DNA from: DASQHW01 sp038209365
GTDB lineage: Bacteria > Actinomycetota > Acidimicrobiia > IMCC26256 > PALSA-610
Length of the DNA stretch: 64,000 bases
Direction: 5' to 3'
Assembly: GCA_038209365.1 (NCBI GenBank)
Contig: JBBQXS010000002.1
Coordinates: forward strand, 1 to 64,000
This document shows, piece after piece, positions 16,414 through 24,485 of the stretch (the first letter of the stretch is position 1; each line of letters begins with the position of its first letter). The notes beneath the pieces were generated by a model that made no database searches, was not told the DNA's origin, and saw only the letters and a list, made by a program, of their open reading frames with translations. A program made the position numbers and the translations under genes.

Positions 16414-16880
16414 ACGGGCAGCGGCTCGCCCGCTGCCGCCAAGCCGGCGCGCGTTCGCCTGGTCGCCGCGGAGCGGCACCGTGCCAATCATCGACGTTGG
16501 CGAGCGCTGATGGATCGCTACGACCGCGACGTCACCGAGCGGACCCGCGCGCACGGTGGCCGCATCATCAAGAACACCGGCGATGGAGTGTTCGCGACGT
16601 TCCCGGTTCCCAGCCACGCCGAGCGATGCGCGAGCGCACTCTCGAATCCCGTGTCGGGATACATGCAGGCGAGGTGGAGCTGCGCGGAAACGACGTCAAC
16701 GGTGTCGCGATGGCAATCGGCGCGAGGGTCTGCGCACTCGCCGCCCCGGGCGAGGTACTCGCCACCCGCACGGTCAAAGACGTGCTTCTCGGTTCCGGCT
16801 TCGACTTCGCCGACCGGGGTACCCATACGCTCAAGGGCGTACCCGAGAGTTGGCAGCTCTTCTCGATCCGACACACGTAA
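16414..16880 (+). pseudogene. Decayed class III adenylate/guanylate cyclase
   Basis: The remnant resembles the C-terminal cyclase domain of multidomain actinobacterial proteins. One frame reads RRWRALMDRYDRDV, then IIKNTGDGVFATFP (the TGDG metal/substrate motif) to SHAERCASAL. After about 16640 the similarity continues in a different frame: SRVGIHAGEVELRGNDVNGVAM, then GEVLATRTVKDVLLGSG and LKGVPESWQLFSI. Compared with the family, about eight residues are missing at the junction, so the break is an out-of-frame deletion. The usual N-terminal part (FTDIVGST) is absent. The remnant ends ten bases from tRNA-Thr. Confidence 0.75.
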
Positions 16881-16889
16881 CGAGCGCTG

Positions 16890-16966
16890 TGGAGCCGGAT
16901 GTCGGACTCGAACCGACGACCTGCTGATTACAAATCAGCTGCTCTGGCCAACTGAGCTAATCCGGC
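16890..16966 (-). tRNA. tRNA-Thr (UGU)
   Basis: A complete cloverleaf reads on the minus strand: acceptor GCCGGAT/ATCCGGC, D arm TAGCTCAGTTGGCCAGAGCA, anticodon stem CTGAT/ATCAG with loop TTTGTAA (anticodon UGU, threonine), and T arm GTCGG-TTCGAGT-CCGAC. Discriminator T and CCA are encoded (16893-16890). Length 77 including CCA. Confidence 0.96.
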
Positions 16967-17153
16967 GGGGGACGGCGCGAATTGTGGCGCGCAAATGGCG
17001 CCGCGTCGTTCCTTCGGCGTCGATCGTAGGGCCTCGACCGCTCGGCGACGCTTCGCCACGTTCAACCCGCGAGCCCCGAGCAACATACTGAGACCCACCA
17101 CCGCGATGGTGGACCCAACGAACTAGCGCCCACCCATCCTCATTGGGCAATCT

Positions 17154-17699
17154 GTGCGCCTCATGCAAGTGAGGAGACTCCGTGCGGAGGACGTGGCGCT
17201 CGTCGCAGCGATAGACCGGTCCGAGCACGTTGAATTCCAGTATCGCGTGATCGATGGCCAGTTGCAGCAGGTACCAGCGGTGATCACGGACGTTCCGGCG
17301 TGGGATCCCACCGGATCAGGTCCGCACACCGTCGCGGCCGAGATCGCCTTCTGCTCGTCGGTTGTTGCGCGTGGGGGCATCCTTCTCGACGCGTTCGATG
17401 GCGAGCGCACGGTCGGTCTCGCGATTGTTCACCCGGCGTTCGAGCCTCGACTCGCTTGGTTGGCGTTCTTGCACGTCTCTCGGCCCTACCGCAGACGAGG
17501 TGCCGCGCAGGCTCTTTGGAACGCTGCCGCTGACATTGCTGGTGCTGCCGACGCAGAGTCGATCTACGTCTCGGCGACACCGACAGCATCCGCGGTTGGC
17601 TTCTATCTCCGACAGCACTGTCACCTGGCCCATCCGGTTCACCCGGACCTCTTTGCCGCGGAGCCTGATGACATTCATTTCGTTTGCTCGCTGAACTGA
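17154..17699 (+). CDS. GNAT-family N-acetyltransferase
   Basis: Acetyl-CoA dependent transferase of unknown substrate, 181 residues. The acetyl-CoA site is clear: LHVSRPYRRRGAAQALWNAA (about 101-120), matching the GNAT motif A (Q/RxxGxA), followed by the beta-strand ESIYVSATPT and SAVGFYLRQ of motif B. The N-terminal region (EDVALVAAIDRSEHVEFQYRV) is typical of single-domain GNATs. Starts at GTG 17154 or ATG 17163. Convergent with the P-loop kinase gene, with a hairpin between. Confidence 0.85.
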   Translation: MRLMQVRRLRAEDVALVAAIDRSEHVEFQYRVIDGQLQQVPAVITDVPAWDPTGSGPHTVAAEIAFCSSVVARGGILLDAFDGERTVGLAIVHPAFEPRLAWLAFLHVSRPYRRRGAAQALWNAAADIAGAADAESIYVSATPTASAVGFYLRQHCHLAHPVHPDLFAAEPDDIHFVCSLN

Positions 17700-17719
17700 T
17701 GCGGCCTTGGGAGGCCGCA
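17700..17719. terminator. Terminator hairpin between convergent genes
   Basis: TGCGGCCT (17700-17707), loop TGGG, AGGCCGCA (17712-17719): an exact 8-bp stem starting on the last base region of the GNAT gene and lying before the end of the kinase gene at 17730. No U-tract. Confidence 0.6.
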
Positions 17720-17729
17720 ACGTGCATGG

Positions 17730-18323
17730 CTACGCGTCATGCAGGCGCTCCAGACGAGTGTGCCAACCGCCTTGCAAGGGAGCGGCACGAGCGGTGACTT
17801 CAAGGACGAGCTGCTCAGCGGTTTCGGCGGGCGTGAGAGCAGAGGTGTCGAACCACCAGCCCACGTCGCCAAGCTCGCGCCTCATGTCGGCCTCCAGTCG
17901 CTGATAGTCCTTGAACTCGAACCGCTCGTCGGGATCTCGCGTCGCGTTTCGCTGCTCGCAGACCTCCACCCCAGGCGCGAGGGTGACGAGCCGCACCGGT
18001 CGCGGCGACAACAGTGTGAGGAGAAAGTCCAGCTCCGCTCGGTCCGCGACCACGGTGTCCATGAGCACGGTAAATCCGAAGTCAACGAAGTTGTTCGCCA
18101 GCGAGCACATGTTGCGGTTGCAAAGCTCATCCTGTCGCAGCGCCTCTTCTTTGGGTTTGCCCATGAACCAGACACGGCCGCCGCGGATCATTTGGTTCAC
18201 GTCATCGCCCCTGACCTGCGCGCCCCGCCGCACGAAACCGGCTGCAAGCGCGGTCACAGTCGACTTTCCCGCCCCCGGCATTCCCGACACGATCACGCAT
18301 CCCGACAACTCACCCGAAGACAT
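17730..18323 (-). CDS. P-loop kinase-like ATPase
   Basis: Single-domain P-loop protein, 197 residues from ATG 18323. Walker A is GMPGAGKST (14-22). A basic segment and the putative lid ATRDPDERFEF follow, an arrangement like small-molecule kinases (Zeta toxin, chloramphenicol phosphotransferase and shikimate-kinase-like proteins). RGDDVN after the P-loop could supply the catalytic Asp. Substrate is unknown. It is followed upstream by rlmB on the same strand with a 99 bp gap, so it may be separately transcribed. Confidence 0.75.
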   Translation of the reverse strand: MSSGELSGCVIVSGMPGAGKSTVTALAAGFVRRGAQVRGDDVNQMIRGGRVWFMGKPKEEALRQDELCNRNMCSLANNFVDFGFTVLMDTVVADRAELDFLLTLLSPRPVRLVTLAPGVEVCEQRNATRDPDERFEFKDYQRLEADMRRELGDVGWWFDTSALTPAETAEQLVLEVTARAAPLQGGWHTRLERLHDA

Positions 18324-18422
18324 GGACCGTGATGCTTCCAACTGGGATGGCTCCGCGGCAACCAGATTTGCCTGCGACTGACGAGGGCCTCCCGTGGCGA
18401 CGGTTCGAGATGGGGGGAACGC

Positions 18423-19166
18423 CTATTGATGGCGGCGGCGTGCGACCTCGTGGCATGCGAGCGTGGCGGCGGCACCGACGTTGAGCGACGGTACCGCGCC
18501 GTACATCGGGATGCGCACGAGCACGTCGCAGCGCTTCCGCGTGAGCCGGCCCAAGCCGCGGCCTTCGGCACCGAGCACGAGCACGACCCGCTGGTCCGCG
18601 ACGCCGAGCTCCGACAGCGCGGTATCGCCGTGCTCGTCGAGCCCGACCGTCCAGACACCCGCGCGTTGCGCGCGCTCCAACGCGTTGGGAATGCCGCCGA
18701 CGAGCGCGACGGGCAGGTGCTCGATCGCACCCGCCGCGGCCTTCGTCACCGCGGGGGTGACGTGCGCCGCCCGGTGGCGCCCGACGATGATCCCTGTGGC
18801 ACCTGCGGTCTCGGCCGACCGCATCACCGCCCCGAGATTCCGCGGGTCGGTGACGCCGTCGACTGCCACGAGGAACGCATCGTCGGCGGCGTAGAGCTCG
18901 TCGAGGTCGGCTGCACGCAGCGGCGAGGCGAGTGCGACGACGCCCTGCGGGGCCTCGGTGCGCGCCAGCTTCTCCAATCGCTCGGGCGAGACGATCTGCG
19001 CACTGCCGGCGGCGAGCTCTGCAATTGCGGCGACCGCCGGATCTTGCGCGGCACTGCTCGACACATACACGGTGCGGACCGTGCGCCGACCCGCGCGCAG
19101 GAGCTCGTGCACGGCGCGGCGGCCCTCGACCTGCTCGCCGCCGACCCCCGAGTCAGGCTTCGTCAT
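18423..19166 (-). CDS. rlmB: 23S rRNA (guanosine-2251-2'-O)-methyltransferase RlmB
   Basis: SPOUT methyltransferase that would 2'-O-methylate 23S rRNA with SAM; 247 residues. An N-terminal substrate-binding domain (VEGRRAVHELL, about 13-95) precedes the SpoU domain with the knot motifs GVTDPRNLGAVMRSAETAG (motif 1), VLGAEGRGL (motif 2) and IPMYGAVPSLNVGAA (motif 3). It overlaps the end of cysS by 14 bp, the usual cysS-rlmB pair. TrmH-type specificity cannot be excluded but the context favours RlmB. Confidence 0.9.
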   Translation of the reverse strand: MTKPDSGVGGEQVEGRRAVHELLRAGRRTVRTVYVSSSAAQDPAVAAIAELAAGSAQIVSPERLEKLARTEAPQGVVALASPLRAADLDELYAADDAFLVAVDGVTDPRNLGAVMRSAETAGATGIIVGRHRAAHVTPAVTKAAAGAIEHLPVALVGGIPNALERAQRAGVWTVGLDEHGDTALSELGVADQRVVLVLGAEGRGLGRLTRKRCDVLVRIPMYGAVPSLNVGAAATLACHEVARRRHQ

Positions 19167-20532
19167 CGGGTCGGAGCCGGCGCCACACCGTGCCGTCCGG
19201 GGTGTCCTCCAGCACGATGCCGCGGGCGCGGAGCTCGTCGCGCAAACGGTCGGCCTCGGCCCAGTCCTTGCGCTCGCGCGCTTCGTCGCGCGCCGCGACG
19301 AGCGCGCGGATCTCGTCGTCGAGCTGTTCGTCGTCGTCGAGCCACGTCAGACCCAGCGCGCTCCAGAGCTCCCGCACGGTCGCGGCCAGCCGGGCCGCGT
19401 CGTCGTTGCGTCCGGCATCGAGTGCGATGTTCGCGTCGCGTACGAGCTCGAAGACGAACGCGAGCGCGGCCGGCGTGTCGAAGTCGTCGTCCATCGCGTC
19501 GCGAAACGCCGACGTGTCGACCACCTCCGCCGCGGGGAGCCCGGCACGCCGCACACGTCGCATCAACGCGTCGACGCGCTCCACGGCCTTGTCGGCATCG
19601 GCGAGCTCCTTGTCGCCGAGCTCCATCTGTCGGTGGTAATGCGTCTGGAGAACCAGCAACCGGAAGGCGCGCGGATCGAACTCGTCGAGCACGTCCTCGA
19701 GCGTCGTGAAGTTGCCGAGCGACTTCGACATCTTCTCGCCCTCGACGTTCACCATCGCCGAGTGCAGCCAATAGCGCGCGAACACGTGGCCGGCCGCTTC
19801 GGCCTGCGCGATCTCGTTCTCGTGGTGCGGAAACTCGAGGTCGGTACCCCCGCCGTGGATGTCGAAGCCGTCGCCCAGGATGTCGAGCGACATCGCGGAG
19901 CACTCGATGTGCCAGCCCGGCCTCCCCGGGCCCCACGGCGAGTCCCACTGCGGCTCGCCCGGCTTGGCGGCCTTCCACAGCGCGAAGTCGATCGGCGAGC
20001 GCTTTCGCTCGTCCACCTCCACCCGTGCGCCCGCGCTGTCGCGCAGCTCGGCGACGGTCCGGTGCGACAGCTTGCCGTACCCGGGGAACGTGTCGACCTC
20101 GAAGTAGACGCCCTGGCCCTCGACCACGTATGCGCTTCCCTTCGCGATCAGCTCGGTGATCAGTGCCTGCATCTGCGGGATGAACTCGGTCGCCCGTGGC
20201 ATGTCGTCCGGCGGCGCGACGTTCAGGCGCGACATCTGCAGCCAATAGTCCGCTTCATAGGTTCGGGAGAGCTCGGACTCGGTCGTCGAACGCTCGGCTG
20301 CCCGCGCGATGATGCGGTCTTCGACGTCGGTGATGTTGGTGACATAGGCGACGTCGCGACCCGACCACATGAGGTAGCGCCGGATCGTGTCGAACACCAC
20401 CGCGGTGCGGCCGTGGCCCAGGTGCGGCACGTCGTACGGCGTGGGCCCGCACACGTACATCGACACCTGGCCCTCGATGCGGGGGACGAAGTCGACCTTT
20501 GCGCGTCGCGCCGTGTCCTGGATGCGCAGCAC
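19153..20532 (-). CDS. cysS: Cysteinyl-tRNA synthetase
   Basis: Class I aminoacyl-tRNA synthetase charging tRNA-Cys, 459 residues, standard length. Zinc and substrate ligands are in place: C28 in YVCGPTPYD, the signature HLGH (37-40), the ECSAMS and HHENEIAQ zinc region, and GEKMSKSLGNF as the KMSKS loop. C-terminal anticodon-binding region is complete. It could instead be the homologous MshC, but the MSKS region and genomic pairing with rlmB and ispF favour CysS. Starts at 20532; ends inside rlmB. Confidence 0.95.
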   Translation of the reverse strand: MLRIQDTARRAKVDFVPRIEGQVSMYVCGPTPYDVPHLGHGRTAVVFDTIRRYLMWSGRDVAYVTNITDVEDRIIARAAERSTTESELSRTYEADYWLQMSRLNVAPPDDMPRATEFIPQMQALITELIAKGSAYVVEGQGVYFEVDTFPGYGKLSHRTVAELRDSAGARVEVDERKRSPIDFALWKAAKPGEPQWDSPWGPGRPGWHIECSAMSLDILGDGFDIHGGGTDLEFPHHENEIAQAEAAGHVFARYWLHSAMVNVEGEKMSKSLGNFTTLEDVLDEFDPRAFRLLVLQTHYHRQMELGDKELADADKAVERVDALMRRVRRAGLPAAEVVDTSAFRDAMDDDFDTPAALAFVFELVRDANIALDAGRNDDAARLAATVRELWSALGLTWLDDDEQLDDEIRALVAARDEARERKDWAEADRLRDELRARGIVLEDTPDGTVWRRLRPDDEA

Positions 20533-20573
20533 CGGGAGAGGCTAGCGAGCGTCGGCCGGCGAGCCGATGAGCA

Positions 20574-21071
20574 TTACCCCCGCGACAGGAGCGCGACCGC
20601 CCAGACGGCGATCCCTTCGGCCCGCCCGATGGCGCCGAGCCCTTCGCCGCGCTTGGGGCGCACCGCGGCGCCGATGCCGGGGCCCATCGGCTCCCGGGCC
20701 GGCGCCAGCGCGGCGACGAGATTGGCCGTCATCGCTTCGACGTGGTGCCCGAGCGTCGGCCTTTCGGCGGCGACCACGACGTCGACGTTCTCGATCCACC
20801 AGCTCTTGTGGCCGAGCTCTCGGGCGACCTCGGCGAGCAATCCCATCGAATCGGCGTCGCGAAAGCGTTCGTCGGTTGCGGGGAACATGGTGCCGAGATC
20901 GGGCAGGCCGGCCGGTCCGAGCAACGCGTCGGCGACAGCGTGCGCGACGGCGTCCCCGTCGGAATGACCCGCGAGCCGGGGCGCATCGTCGATGCGGACG
21001 CCACCCAGTACCAGCGGCGGGTCGATCCCGAACGGGTGGACGTCGAAGCCGAGCCCGACGCGCATCCTCAC
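20574..21071 (-). CDS. ispF: 2-C-methyl-D-erythritol 2,4-cyclodiphosphate synthase
   Basis: Enzyme of the MEP isoprenoid pathway, forms the cyclic diphosphate, works as a trimer. 165 residues. Zinc ligands: Asp and His in GFDVHPF near the N-terminus and His in AGHSDGDA; the C-terminus has the typical GEGLGAIGRAEGIA. Its start overlaps the ispD stop by four bases, so ispD-ispF are coupled. ATG 21065 (MRVGLGFD) is an equally good start. Ends 41 bp before cysS. Confidence 0.96.
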   Translation of the reverse strand: MRMRVGLGFDVHPFGIDPPLVLGGVRIDDAPRLAGHSDGDAVAHAVADALLGPAGLPDLGTMFPATDERFRDADSMGLLAEVARELGHKSWWIENVDVVVAAERPTLGHHVEAMTANLVAALAPAREPMGPGIGAAVRPKRGEGLGAIGRAEGIAVWAVALLSRG

Positions 21072-21706
21072 GAGCGCACACCTTCGATCAGCGACTGTGC
21101 CAGCTCGAGGTCGTCGGCCCGCGTGAGCTTGAGATTGCGACGCTCACCTTCGACGACCACGACCTTCCCGCCATCGGCCTCCACAAGCGCGGCATCATCG
21201 GTGTCGATGCCGTCGCGGGCGTGTGCCGCGCGCAACGCCTCGGCGCGAAAGGCTTGCGGCGTCTGGACCGCGACCAGCCCATCGCGTGAAACCGTCTCCA
21301 AGACGTCACGGTCACGCACACGCTTGAGGGTGTCGACGACGGGAAGCGCAGGCACCGCGGCGTCGACGCCCGCGCGAATCGCTTCGATCACGCCGGCAAA
21401 GAGCCCGCGGGACGCGAGGGGCCGGGCCGCGTCGTGCACGACGACGACCTCAGCGGTCTCGGGCACACACGCAAGACCGGCGCGCACCGACTCGGACCTC
21501 GTCGCACCACCGATTGCCGCGCGAACCCCCGCCGGAGGCTCCCACGTCGCGCCCGGCGGGAGCACGACGACGACGCCGTCACACGATTCACAGGCAGTTC
21601 CGACCGCGCGATCGAGCACGGTCGAGGCGCCCAAGCGCGCAAACTGCTTCGCGCTCCCGAACCTCGCGCCCCCACCCGCCGCGACGACGATGGCCCAGGT
21701 CTCCAC
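21068..21706 (-). CDS. ispD: 2-C-methyl-D-erythritol 4-phosphate cytidylyltransferase
   Basis: MEP-pathway cytidylyltransferase, 212 residues. The nucleotide-binding loop AAGGGARFG has R15, with K20 in the following SAKQF, matching the catalytic Arg/Lys pair; VVHDAARPL and the region around DTLKR are also conserved. The start is GTG 21706 (VETWAIVVAAGGG), since upstream in-frame sequence lies in the preceding gene. No clear ribosome-binding site; the preceding PIN/TRAM stop is 20 bp away, so coupled translation is likely. Confidence 0.95.
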   Translation of the reverse strand: METWAIVVAAGGGARFGSAKQFARLGASTVLDRAVGTACESCDGVVVVLPPGATWEPPAGVRAAIGGATRSESVRAGLACVPETAEVVVVHDAARPLASRGLFAGVIEAIRAGVDAAVPALPVVDTLKRVRDRDVLETVSRDGLVAVQTPQAFRAEALRAAHARDGIDTDDAALVEADGGKVVVVEGERRNLKLTRADDLELAQSLIEGVRS

Positions 21707-21726
21707 GTCGCCAGTCTGGCAGGTGA

Positions 21727-22773
21727 CTAATTCTCGAGGCGGGCGAACAGCAGGCGTCCGGCCGAGGTCGGGACGACCGACGTCACCTGCAACATCACCT
21801 CCGGGCCGCCGACGAGCTCGTGCCCGCCGTTCACGACGACCATGGACCCGTCGTCGAGGTGGCCGACGCCCTGACCGGTCTCCTTGCCTTCGCGCGTGAG
21901 CGACACGCGGACGTAGTCGCCCGGGCCGATCGACGGCGTGAGCTCCTGCGCGAGCTTGCGCAGGTTGCACGTCGGCACACCCTGGAGCTCCGCGTTGCGT
22001 GAGAGCGGCCCGTCGTTGGTGAGCATCCGGAGCTGTAGCCGACGCGCCAACGCGATCAACTTCGCGTCGACCTCGGCGTGCTCCGGCACCTCGTCGTCGA
22101 GGACGAAGAGACGGACGTGGCCTTCCTTGCGCAGAACTTCGAGTGTTTCGAGGCCGCGTCGCGCCCGCCGGCGCTTCACGTCGTCGCTCGCGTCGGCGAA
22201 GCCTTGGAGCTCGTCGAGCACGAACCGAGCGACCATCAGATCCCCGCCGAGGACACGGGAGCGAGTGAGCGGGAGCAGCTGACCGTCCATGACGACCGAT
22301 GTATCGACGAGCACCCCGTCGCGCGCGTCGAACGCTTGGGCGCGCACGAGCGGCCGGGTCGACAGCCCGAGCATCTCGAGCACGGCTTCGGCTTGGTAGG
22401 CGACGATGCGGTATCCGGCCCACGCGAGCACCCATGCCCCGAGCGCGACGACGGACACCGCGAAGCGAGTATCGAGCAGGAGGGCGAACGGCACGACCAG
22501 CACGAGCGCGAGTGCGGATCCGGCGATCGCACCGAGCGTGCCGGCGACGAGCCGGGCGGGAGAGCGGCGGTCCACCCGGCGCTCCACGGCACCCAGCGCG
22601 CTGTCGAGGACGCGGCCGAGCACGCCACCCGTCACATAGCCGAAGAGGCAGCCCAGCATCCCACCGATGCCCTGCGCCTCGGTGCCGAGCCGCCGGGCGA
22701 CCCAGAAGCCCGTGGCGGTGCTCAGCACGGCGACGAGGAGGCGAACACCTTCGACGAACATCGGCTTCTGCAT
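21727..22773 (-). CDS. PIN/TRAM domain membrane protein (YacL-like)
   Basis: Membrane-anchored putative RNase, 348 residues. Four hydrophobic N-terminal segments (about 8-120) precede a PIN nuclease domain starting at VLVDTSVVMDGQL (first catalytic Asp), with later acidic positions (VLDE, EVDAKLI, TNDGPLS), and a C-terminal TRAM domain (DYVRVSLTREGKE, GVGHLDDGSMVVV). The family sits beside ispD in many Actinobacteria and Firmicutes. ATG 22773 is chosen with AGGGACC upstream; an N-terminal extension to 22848 is unlike the family. RNA target unknown. Confidence 0.9.
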   Translation of the reverse strand: MQKPMFVEGVRLLVAVLSTATGFWVARRLGTEAQGIGGMLGCLFGYVTGGVLGRVLDSALGAVERRVDRRSPARLVAGTLGAIAGSALALVLVVPFALLLDTRFAVSVVALGAWVLAWAGYRIVAYQAEAVLEMLGLSTRPLVRAQAFDARDGVLVDTSVVMDGQLLPLTRSRVLGGDLMVARFVLDELQGFADASDDVKRRRARRGLETLEVLRKEGHVRLFVLDDEVPEHAEVDAKLIALARRLQLRMLTNDGPLSRNAELQGVPTCNLRKLAQELTPSIGPGDYVRVSLTREGKETGQGVGHLDDGSMVVVNGGHELVGGPEVMLQVTSVVPTSAGRLLFARLEN

Positions 22774-22848
22774 CGGCCGGCAGGGTCCCTGCTTGACCAA
22801 CGCGTCGAGGAGGCCCTCAGGCCCGGCCGGAATGGGGCCGATGGTCAA

Positions 22849-22864
22849 TGTGACCTACGACACA
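22849..22864 (+). promoter_or_regulatory. Possible Crp-family operator
   Basis: TGTG-ACCTACGA-CACA (22849-22864) is a perfect TGTG/CACA dyad with an eight-base centre, close to the TGTGA-N6-TCACA pattern. It lies about 57 bp before the Crp-family gene and in the divergent gap with the PIN/TRAM gene, so it may serve autoregulation. Confidence 0.35.
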
Positions 22865-22920
22865 CTGGGCGGTTCCGAGGTGGGCTCGGATAGCCTCCCG
22901 CGAACAAGGACCGGCGCGAC

Positions 22921-23589
22921 ATGGCGGCACGCACGCCCGTGCTCGACAAGACCGACCTCTTCGGCACCCTGCCCCCGGAGCTGCTCGAGCAGCTGCGAGG
23001 TCGGACCGCGCTCGCGCGGTACCGCCGCGGGGACCCGATCTTCGAAAAGGGCGACCCGGCGACGCACCTGTACGTCGTGTTCTCCGGCCGAATCGCCATC
23101 GTGGCCAAGGCCTCCGACGGCCGCGAGTCGGTGCTCACGGTGCTCGGACCGGGCGCGCTGTTCGGCGAGATGTCGATGTTCGACGGCGGCGTGCGGTCGG
23201 CCAACGCCCGGGCGTTGACGACCGTGCACCTGATCGCCATCGAATTCGAAGACGTTCGGGACGTCCTCGCCCGCCGGCCCGAAGTGCTGTGGGCCGTCGT
23301 TCGCATCCTCGCCCGTCGTCTGCGCGCCACCGACGAGGCACTCGCGGACGCGATGTTCCTCGACGTGACGGGCCGCACCGCCAAGCGTCTGCTCGAGCTC
23401 GCCGACGGCGAGGACGATTTCCGTATGCCGGTCACACAAGAAGAGCTGGCGGGAATGGTCGGCGCGTCGCGCGAACGAGTGAACAAGGCGATCGCGTTGT
23501 TCGTGAAGCTCGGTTGGCTCGAGATCTCCGGCCGCAGCCGCTACCGCATCGTCAACCGCGACGAGCTCGAGATCCGCGCAACGATTTAG
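22921..23589 (+). CDS. Crp/Fnr-family transcriptional regulator
   Basis: Transcription factor of 222 residues. The cyclic-nucleotide-binding domain (about 12-125) contains LFGEMSMFDGG followed by SANARAL, matching the phosphate-binding cassette GELxLF...RxA, so cAMP binding is plausible. The C-terminal winged helix (about 150-220) has VTQEELAGMVGASRERVNKAI as recognition region. There is no Cys cluster as in Fnr. It resembles mycobacterial CRP and actinobacterial GlxR. It is divergent from the ispD group. Confidence 0.93.
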   Translation: MAARTPVLDKTDLFGTLPPELLEQLRGRTALARYRRGDPIFEKGDPATHLYVVFSGRIAIVAKASDGRESVLTVLGPGALFGEMSMFDGGVRSANARALTTVHLIAIEFEDVRDVLARRPEVLWAVVRILARRLRATDEALADAMFLDVTGRTAKRLLELADGEDDFRMPVTQEELAGMVGASRERVNKAIALFVKLGWLEISGRSRYRIVNRDELEIRATI

Positions 23590-23613
23590 CTTTGTCGCAC
23601 TTGGTGTGACTGA

Positions 23614-24348
23614 CTAGCCCTTGATCCAGTCGAGGGTCTTCTGCCAGGCGGCGGCTGCGTCGTCGGGGCGGTGGACGGGCCGATCGGGATCGTGCACGAA
23701 GCCGTGTTCGGCCCCCTCGACGACAACGATCTCGCAGTCGTCGCGCTCCTTCCACGCAGCGCGCAACGCGTCGATATCGGCGGCGGGCGTCCACGGGTCG
23801 GCCGTGCCGAAGAATGCGAGCGTCGGCACCATCTGTGACGCGACGTCGAGCGGTTCGATGCGATGGCCGGGACCGCGCCACTCGTCGGGCGTTCGCAACA
23901 TTCCGTAGAACGCCACGGCCGCGTCGAACCGGTCCGTCGCCGCCGCCTTGAACACGTAGTGGCCACCCATACAAAACCCGAGCACGGACACACGCGCCAC
24001 GTCGTCCTCGACGACGAGCAGATCCGCCGCAGCGGAGAAGATCTCGAGCTGCTGCGAATCATCGAGATCCTTCACATGGGCCAACCGCTCCTCCACGGAA
24101 GATCGAGACGACTCCGGCTGCGAAGCAAAAGGCTCGAAGACGAGAACGGCAAGCCCATGGGAAGCAAGCAATCCCGCCATGTCCTCGAAGAGCGGCCGGA
24201 GCCCACCCACATCCGGATGCAGCACCAGCCCACCAACCGGCATCCCATCCGGCCGCGCATGAAACACCGGCACATCCATCCCATCCACAAGAAGCGTGCG
24301 CGCCTCAGAACTGATGTCGTAGATCGGGCCGTGAGAAAGAGCCGCCAT
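23614..24348 (-). CDS. Dienelactone hydrolase family protein
   Basis: Alpha/beta hydrolase of 244 residues. Nucleophile is Cys in LGFCMGGHYVFKA, as in dienelactone hydrolase; the Asp is in FGTADPWTP and the His in EGAEHGFVHD. GLVLHPDVGGL near residue 40 forms the oxyanion region. True dienelactone hydrolase removes chlorocatechol-derived lactones, but no catechol pathway genes are nearby, so the physiological substrate is unknown. Convergent with the Crp gene. Confidence 0.88.
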   Translation of the reverse strand: MAALSHGPIYDISSEARTLLVDGMDVPVFHARPDGMPVGGLVLHPDVGGLRPLFEDMAGLLASHGLAVLVFEPFASQPESSRSSVEERLAHVKDLDDSQQLEIFSAAADLLVVEDDVARVSVLGFCMGGHYVFKAAATDRFDAAVAFYGMLRTPDEWRGPGHRIEPLDVASQMVPTLAFFGTADPWTPAADIDALRAAWKERDDCEIVVVEGAEHGFVHDPDRPVHRPDDAAAAWQKTLDWIKG

Positions 24349-24415
24349 AAGAGAGTGAGACTAGAAGAGACGGAGGCGGCGGAGAGGCCCGGAGGGAGCC
24401 TGGGGGGTGGGTGGG

Positions 24416-24443
24416 GACCGCCGGAGCGAATGCGGAGGCGGTC
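24416..24443 (-). terminator. Hairpin downstream of disA
   Basis: GACCGCC (24416-24422) and GGCGGTC (24437-24443) are inverted repeats with a 14-base loop. It lies in the purine-biased 137 bp gap between disA and the dienelactone hydrolase gene, 43 bp past the disA stop. No U-tract. Confidence 0.4.
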
Positions 24444-24485
24444 GGCGACCGGAGGGCTTCTCCGCCGCCGCCGCCAAGGGCACGC

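Noticed and set aside
18958..20967. 669-codon plus-strand frame opposite rlmB, cysS and ispF
   Set aside because: It runs through three conserved minus-strand genes and shows no family features.
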